A DNA stretch of 8,001 nucleotides from an uncultured Collinsella sp. (lineage in GTDB: Bacteria; Actinomycetota; Coriobacteriia; Coriobacteriales; Coriobacteriaceae): the NCBI GenBank assembly GCA_947003675.1, contig CAMQPJ010000045.1, positions 1 through 8,001 of the forward strand, given 5' to 3'. The notes beneath the pieces are model-generated. The model had not been told where the DNA came from. It saw only the letters and a program-made list of their open reading frames with translations, and ran no database searches. The stretch's first letter is position 1, and every line of letters starts with the position of its first letter. The position numbers and the translations under genes were made by a program. This document shows, piece after piece, positions 4,232 through 8,001 of the stretch.

Positions 4232-6592
4232 GTGAAGCTCGATACACTCGAGATTGGAAAGGACGCCGTTGTCGCATCGGTGACATCGGACGACCAGGCA
4301 CTCCGACAACATATTTTGGACATGGGCCTAACACCGGGCACCGAAGTCACCATGATGAAGTACGCCCCCATGGGCGACCCGCTCGAGATTCGCCTGCGTG
4401 GCTACGAGTTGACGCTGCGCAAGGACGATGCCGCACGGATTGAGCTCGTGGGTGTTCACGACACAGATACGGGTCCGCGCGCTAACGCCGCAATCGGCAC
4501 GACGGAGCACCCGGCACTCGGCGAGGGGACGTATTCGCCCCGTGCGGCAAAAACGGCCGTGCCCGAGGGCGCACCGCTACATTTTGCCCTCGCCGGCAAC
4601 CAAAACTGCGGTAAGACTACGCTGTTCAACCAGCTGACGGGCTCCAACCAGCACGTCGGCAACTTTCCCGGCGTGACGGTCGACCGCAAAGATGGCACCA
4701 TCCGCAACCATCCCGAGGCGAGTGTTACCGACCTGCCAGGCATTTACTCCCTGTCGCCGTACACGGGCGAAGAGATCGTAAGCCGCCAGTTTATCCTGGA
4801 TGAGCATCCCGACGCCATCATCGACATCATCGACGCTACCAACATCGAGCGTAACCTGTACCTGACGCTGCAGCTTATGGAGCTCGATCGCCCCATGGTC
4901 ATCGCGCTCAACATGATGGACGAGGTGACGACCAACGGCGGCGCCGTGGACGTCAATCTGCTCGAGAGCCTGCTGGGCGTGCCGGTTGTCCCCATTAGCG
5001 CTGCCCGCAACGAGGGTATCGGCGAGCTGGTGGATCATGCCTTGCACGTCGCGCGGTTCCGCGAACGTCCCGGCCGCTTGGACTTTTGCGCACCCGATGG
5101 TCCGGACGGCGGCGCGCTGCATCGCTGCATCCACGGCATCGCCAACCTTATCGAGGACCATGCCGCGACGGCGCACATTCCCGTGCGTTTCGCGGCGACC
5201 AAGCTGGTTGAGGGCGACGAGCTGGTAACCGAGGCGCTTCACCTGGACCGTAACGAGCTTGATGCCATCGAGCACATCATTACCCAGATGGAGGGCGAGG
5301 CCGGCACCGACCGTCTGTCCGCGCTGGCCGATATGCGCTTTAGCTTCATCGGCGACGTGTGTGGGCGCTGCGTCGTCAAGCCGCACGAGAGCCGCGAGCA
5401 CGTGCGCTCCGTCAAGATTGACCGCATCCTGACGGGTCGTTACACAGCCATTCCGGCGTTTTTGGTGATCATGGGCCTCGTCTTTTGGCTGACGTTTGGC
5501 GTGATCGGCGCGGCGTTGCAGGGACTCATGGAGGACGGTATCGCTGCCATCATCGCCTCGGCCGATGCGGGCCTCAAGGCGTTCGGCACCAACGACGTGG
5601 TGCGCTCGCTGGCTGTCGACGGCGTGCTTACGGGTGTGGGCAGCGTGCTGACCTTCCTGCCGATTATCGTCGTGCTCTTCTTGTTCCTCTCCATTTTGGA
5701 AGACTCCGGCTACATGGCGCGCGTTGCCTTTGTCATGGATAAGGTACTTCGTCGCTTTGGCCTGTCGGGCCGCAGCTTTGTGCCCATGCTCGTCGGTTTT
5801 GGCTGCACCGTGCCGGCTATCATGTCGACCCGTACGCTCCCATCCGAGCACGACCGCAAGATGACGGTCATGCTCACGCCGTTCATGAGCTGCTCGGCCA
5901 AGTTGCCGGTCTACGGCCTGCTGTGCGGGGCGTTTTTCCCGCAGGCGACGGTCCCCGCCATGGTCTCGCTCTATTTGATTGGCATTGCGGTCGGTTGCAT
6001 CGCGGCTTTGGTGCTCAACCGCACGGCATTTAAGGGCGACCCGGTGCCGTTTATCATGGAGCTTCCCAATTACCGTCTGCCGAGCGTCAAGACGACAGTG
6101 ATGCTGGCATGGGATAAAGCCAAGGATTTTATTACCAAGGCCTTTACCATTATCTTTGCCGCTACCGTGGTCATCTGGTTCCTTCAGACGTTCGATATCC
6201 GCTTTAATGTGGTCGCCGATCAGTCGCAGAGTCTGCTTGCGGGTCTCGGCAGCATCATCGCGCCGGCGCTGACGCCGCTTGGGTTTGGCGACTGGCGTGC
6301 ATCCACGGCGCTCGTCACCGGACTTATCGCCAAGGAGAGTGTCATCTCGACCCTCACGGTACTTTTGGGCGCGACCTCGCCCGCGGCACTGTCGACCATG
6401 TTTTCGCCGTTTACTGCCTATGTGTTCCTGGTCTTTACGTTGCTGTACCCGCCGTGCGTGGCTGCGATCGGCGCCGTCAAGAGCGAGCTGGGCGCGCGCT
6501 ACGCCGTTGCCGTATTCGCGTTTCAGGTGACGGTCGCCTGGATCGTAGCGTTTGTCGTGCATTCGGCGGGCATATTGCTGGGGTTGGCTTAG
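4232..6592 (+). CDS. feoB: FeoA-FeoB fusion, ferrous iron transporter
   Basis: This 786-residue fusion imports Fe(II) across the inner membrane. Residues 1-75 are a FeoA SH3-like domain (MKLDTLEIGKDAVV, LRQHILDMGLTPGTEV, LRGYELTLRKDDA). A linker runs to about 115. The FeoB G domain (116-275) has G1 GNQNCGKT (122-129), G2 GNFPGVTV (143-150), G3 DLPG (167-170), G4 NMMD (227-230) and G5 SA near 256. A helical GDI-like part follows, then membrane helices from about 404 with gate motifs GFGCTVPA (522-529), MSCSAKLPVYG (552-562) and LYPPCVAAIGAVKSELG (738-754). I place the start at GTG 4232, because GGGGAGGAA lies eight bases upstream and the FeoA domain begins there. The open frame runs upstream to 3992 through repeat DNA and is not coding. 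No separate feoC is seen. G1 has Q instead of the common P, seen in other FeoBs. Confidence 0.95.
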   Translation: MKLDTLEIGKDAVVASVTSDDQALRQHILDMGLTPGTEVTMMKYAPMGDPLEIRLRGYELTLRKDDAARIELVGVHDTDTGPRANAAIGTTEHPALGEGTYSPRAAKTAVPEGAPLHFALAGNQNCGKTTLFNQLTGSNQHVGNFPGVTVDRKDGTIRNHPEASVTDLPGIYSLSPYTGEEIVSRQFILDEHPDAIIDIIDATNIERNLYLTLQLMELDRPMVIALNMMDEVTTNGGAVDVNLLESLLGVPVVPISAARNEGIGELVDHALHVARFRERPGRLDFCAPDGPDGGALHRCIHGIANLIEDHAATAHIPVRFAATKLVEGDELVTEALHLDRNELDAIEHIITQMEGEAGTDRLSALADMRFSFIGDVCGRCVVKPHESREHVRSVKIDRILTGRYTAIPAFLVIMGLVFWLTFGVIGAALQGLMEDGIAAIIASADAGLKAFGTNDVVRSLAVDGVLTGVGSVLTFLPIIVVLFLFLSILEDSGYMARVAFVMDKVLRRFGLSGRSFVPMLVGFGCTVPAIMSTRTLPSEHDRKMTVMLTPFMSCSAKLPVYGLLCGAFFPQATVPAMVSLYLIGIAVGCIAALVLNRTAFKGDPVPFIMELPNYRLPSVKTTVMLAWDKAKDFITKAFTIIFAATVVIWFLQTFDIRFNVVADQSQSLLAGLGSIIAPALTPLGFGDWRASTALVTGLIAKESVISTLTVLLGATSPAALSTMFSPFTAYVFLVFTLLYPPCVAAIGAVKSELGARYAVAVFAFQVTVAWIVAFVVHSAGILLGLA

Positions 6593-6633
6593 TTATTTAT
6601 TGACGGTGCAACCTCTGTGTATCGAATTGTTTT

Positions 6634-6674
6634 CGGCCCCGCATCTGTTGCTGACGGATGCGGGGCCGTTGCTA
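6634..6674 (+). terminator. Terminator after feoAB
   Basis: A perfect 12-bp GC-rich stem pairs CGGCCCCGCATC (6634-6645) with GATGCGGGGCCG (6657-6668) around an 11-base loop, 41 bases past the stop. Only TTGCTATAT follows, so the U-tract is weak, but the stem is very stable. The next promoter overlaps it. Confidence 0.7.
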
Positions 6675-6680
6675 TATAAT
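6651..6680 (+). promoter_or_regulatory. Promoter of the sotB-like gene, overlapping the terminator
   Basis: A perfect TATAAT lies at 6675-6680. CTGACG (6651-6656), 18 bases upstream, matches TTGACA at four positions and sits in the loop of the feoAB terminator. Transcription would start near 6687, leaving a leader of about 27 bases that carries the GGAG ribosome binding site at 6701-6704. Confidence 0.55.
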
Positions 6681-6713
6681 CGCCTCCGCTCAAAATGATT
6701 GGAGACGTTATAT

Positions 6714-7910
6714 ATGAGTCGGGCAAGGCAAGACGGCATCACGCTCAGGCAGTGGCTCCCGCTCGTCGGGCTCACCTGCTGTGCGTTCGTGTTCAACACG
6801 TCGGAGTTTATGCCCATCGGCCTTTTGACTGATATCGCCGCGTCGTTCTCGCTCACCGAGGCCCAGGCGGGCATCATGATCTCGGTCTATGCCTGGGGCG
6901 TCATGCTGCTGTCGTTGCCGCTCATGGTGTTCGCTTCGCGTTTCGAGTTTAAGCGGATGCTGCTGGGCGTGCTTGCCGTGTTCTCGCTCGGTCAGTTCCT
7001 GTCCGCTGTGGCGCCGACCTATCCCATCCTGGTCTGCGCGCGCCTGGTGGTCGCTTGCGCACATGCCGTGTTCTGGTCAGTCGCCTCGATCATGGCGTCG
7101 CGCCTGGTTGACACACGCCATGGGGCGCTCGCCATCAGCATGATCGCTACGGGCTCGTCCATCGCGCAGATCTTTGGCCTGCCGCTCGGCCGCGCCATTG
7201 GCTTGGCCGTGGGTTGGCGCATGACGTTTGCCGTGGTCGGGGGCCTCTCAGCCATCGCGGCCGTTTACCAGGCAGCGGTGTTCCCGGCCATGCCGGCGGG
7301 TGAGCGCTTTACCGTCAAACAGCTGCCCGAGCTGCTCAAGAACCCGTTCCTCATTGCGCTCTATGTGGTCACGGTGTTCATGGCGACCGGCTATTACGCG
7401 GGCTATAGCTATATCGAGCCTTTCCTGGCTCAGGTCGCGCATGTCGACGCAAGCGCCATCACCATGACGCTGACGGCGTTCGGCTGCTCTGGTCTGCTCG
7501 GAAGCTGGCTGTTCGGCCGGCTGTTCGATGGGCACCGGTTCCCGTTTCTCGCGATTACGCTCTCCGGCGTGCCGGTGGCCCTGCTGCTCATGGGCCCGGC
7601 CGCATCGTCGCTCGCCGCGGTTCTCGCTGTTTGCGCACTGTGGGGTTGCTGCGCCACGGCCTTTAACGTGGCGTTTCAGGCCGAGCTCATCAAGCACACG
7701 CCGGCGGACTCGTCGGCCGTCGCCATGTCGATCTTCTCGGGCCTGTTTAATCTGGGTATCGGCACGGGTACCGCGATCGGCGGCGCCGTGGTTTCGGGTC
7801 CCGGTATCGCCTGGATCGGCTGCGCAGGTGGCGCAATCGCCGCCGTGGGCGTCATCCTCGCTATCACGGTGATGTTCCCGGCCATTCGCCGCGCCAAGGT
7901 CGTCGCCTAG
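6714..7910 (+). CDS. sotB: SotB/YdeA-family MFS sugar efflux transporter
   Basis: This 398-residue inner-membrane protein of the major facilitator superfamily has 12 predicted helices. It strongly resembles E. coli SotB (YdeA), a proton-driven exporter of arabinose and other sugars or IPTG. Shared landmarks are FNTSEFMPIGLLTDIA (27-42), ARLVVACAHAVFWS (109-122), SMIATGSSIAQIFGLPLGR (142-160), GWRMTF (167-172), YAGYSYIEPF (228-237) and AMSIFSGLFNLGIGTG (337-352). I chose ATG 6714, with GGAG nine bases upstream. An upstream TTG in frame at 6699 would overlap the ribosome binding site. It is a single-gene unit between its own promoter and a hairpin. The physiological substrate here is unknown; relatives also include drug and amino-acid exporters. 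Confidence 0.92.
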   Translation: MSRARQDGITLRQWLPLVGLTCCAFVFNTSEFMPIGLLTDIAASFSLTEAQAGIMISVYAWGVMLLSLPLMVFASRFEFKRMLLGVLAVFSLGQFLSAVAPTYPILVCARLVVACAHAVFWSVASIMASRLVDTRHGALAISMIATGSSIAQIFGLPLGRAIGLAVGWRMTFAVVGGLSAIAAVYQAAVFPAMPAGERFTVKQLPELLKNPFLIALYVVTVFMATGYYAGYSYIEPFLAQVAHVDASAITMTLTAFGCSGLLGSWLFGRLFDGHRFPFLAITLSGVPVALLLMGPAASSLAAVLAVCALWGCCATAFNVAFQAELIKHTPADSSAVAMSIFSGLFNLGIGTGTAIGGAVVSGPGIAWIGCAGGAIAAVGVILAITVMFPAIRRAKVVA

Positions 7911-7925
7911 CCACGCCCCCTCATC

Positions 7926-7992
7926 AGTTGCGGTGGAATAGTTCCTGTTTAAGGCCTCTGAAGGCCCAAGCAGGAACTATTCCACCGCAACT
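7926..7992. repeat. Long perfect hairpin with 22-bp arms, possible terminator
   Basis: Arms at 7926-7947 (beginning AGTTGCGGTGGAATAG) and 7971-7992 are perfectly complementary over 22 bases. Inside, GGCCT (7953-7957) pairs with AGGCC (7962-7966) around CTGA, and flanking TTT/AAG extends the stem with a wobble. It starts 15 bases after the sotB stop and is followed by TATTTT, so it may end that transcript. The arms are longer and more perfect than a usual terminator, which suggests a repeat element that has taken on that role. Confidence 0.7.
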
Positions 7993-8001
7993 TATTTTGG
8001 G

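Noticed and set aside
4577..6562. 661-residue open frame on the minus strand opposite feoAB
   Set aside because: It is rich in R, H, D and Q with no domain, no ribosome binding site, and mirrors a clear FeoB on the other strand, so it is a GC-rich antisense shadow.

Overview
The window is about 60% GC with compact, mostly single-gene transcription units. Its gene content is a fused FeoA-FeoB, a dimethylargininase beside an ArcD-like permease, and a SotB-type exporter. Together with families of palindromic intergenic repeats, this suggests a gut Coriobacteriia actinobacterium, perhaps Collinsella. The organism is an inference from protein style and repeats, not a database match.

Region 1 (1-224) holds a 62-bp-period array of stem-loop repeats, cut by the left edge, and then a small hairpin. 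Region 2 (225-3631) is a nitrogen/amino-acid module: a minus-strand GntR/FCD regulator, a 254-bp divergent control region carrying a strong GntR-type operator (TTGTATA-CAA-TATACAA), a plus-strand dimethylarginine dimethylaminohydrolase, a terminator, an arginine/ornithine-antiporter-like APC permease, and a second terminator. The likely logic is that the regulator senses a metabolite and controls uptake and hydrolysis of arginine-type compounds to citrulline plus an amine.

Region 3 (3632-4231) is gene-free. It carries a short GGGACRYTCC repeat pair, then a second copy of the 62-bp stem-loop array. The last three units align without gaps to the left-edge array, so the GntR/DDAH/permease module sits between direct repeats. 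A promoter with two tandem near-palindromic operators follows. Region 4 (4232-6592) is one gene, a FeoA-FeoB fusion for ferrous iron uptake, whose start I place at a GTG with a strong ribosome binding site well inside the longest reading frame. It ends at a terminator whose loop overlaps the promoter of the next gene.

Region 5 (6714-7910) is a SotB-family major facilitator exporter, followed by a hairpin with 22-bp perfect arms at the right edge. The most rewarding items for follow-up are the twin 62-bp arrays, the control region of the dimethylargininase gene with its competing leader hairpins, and the double operator of the iron gene.
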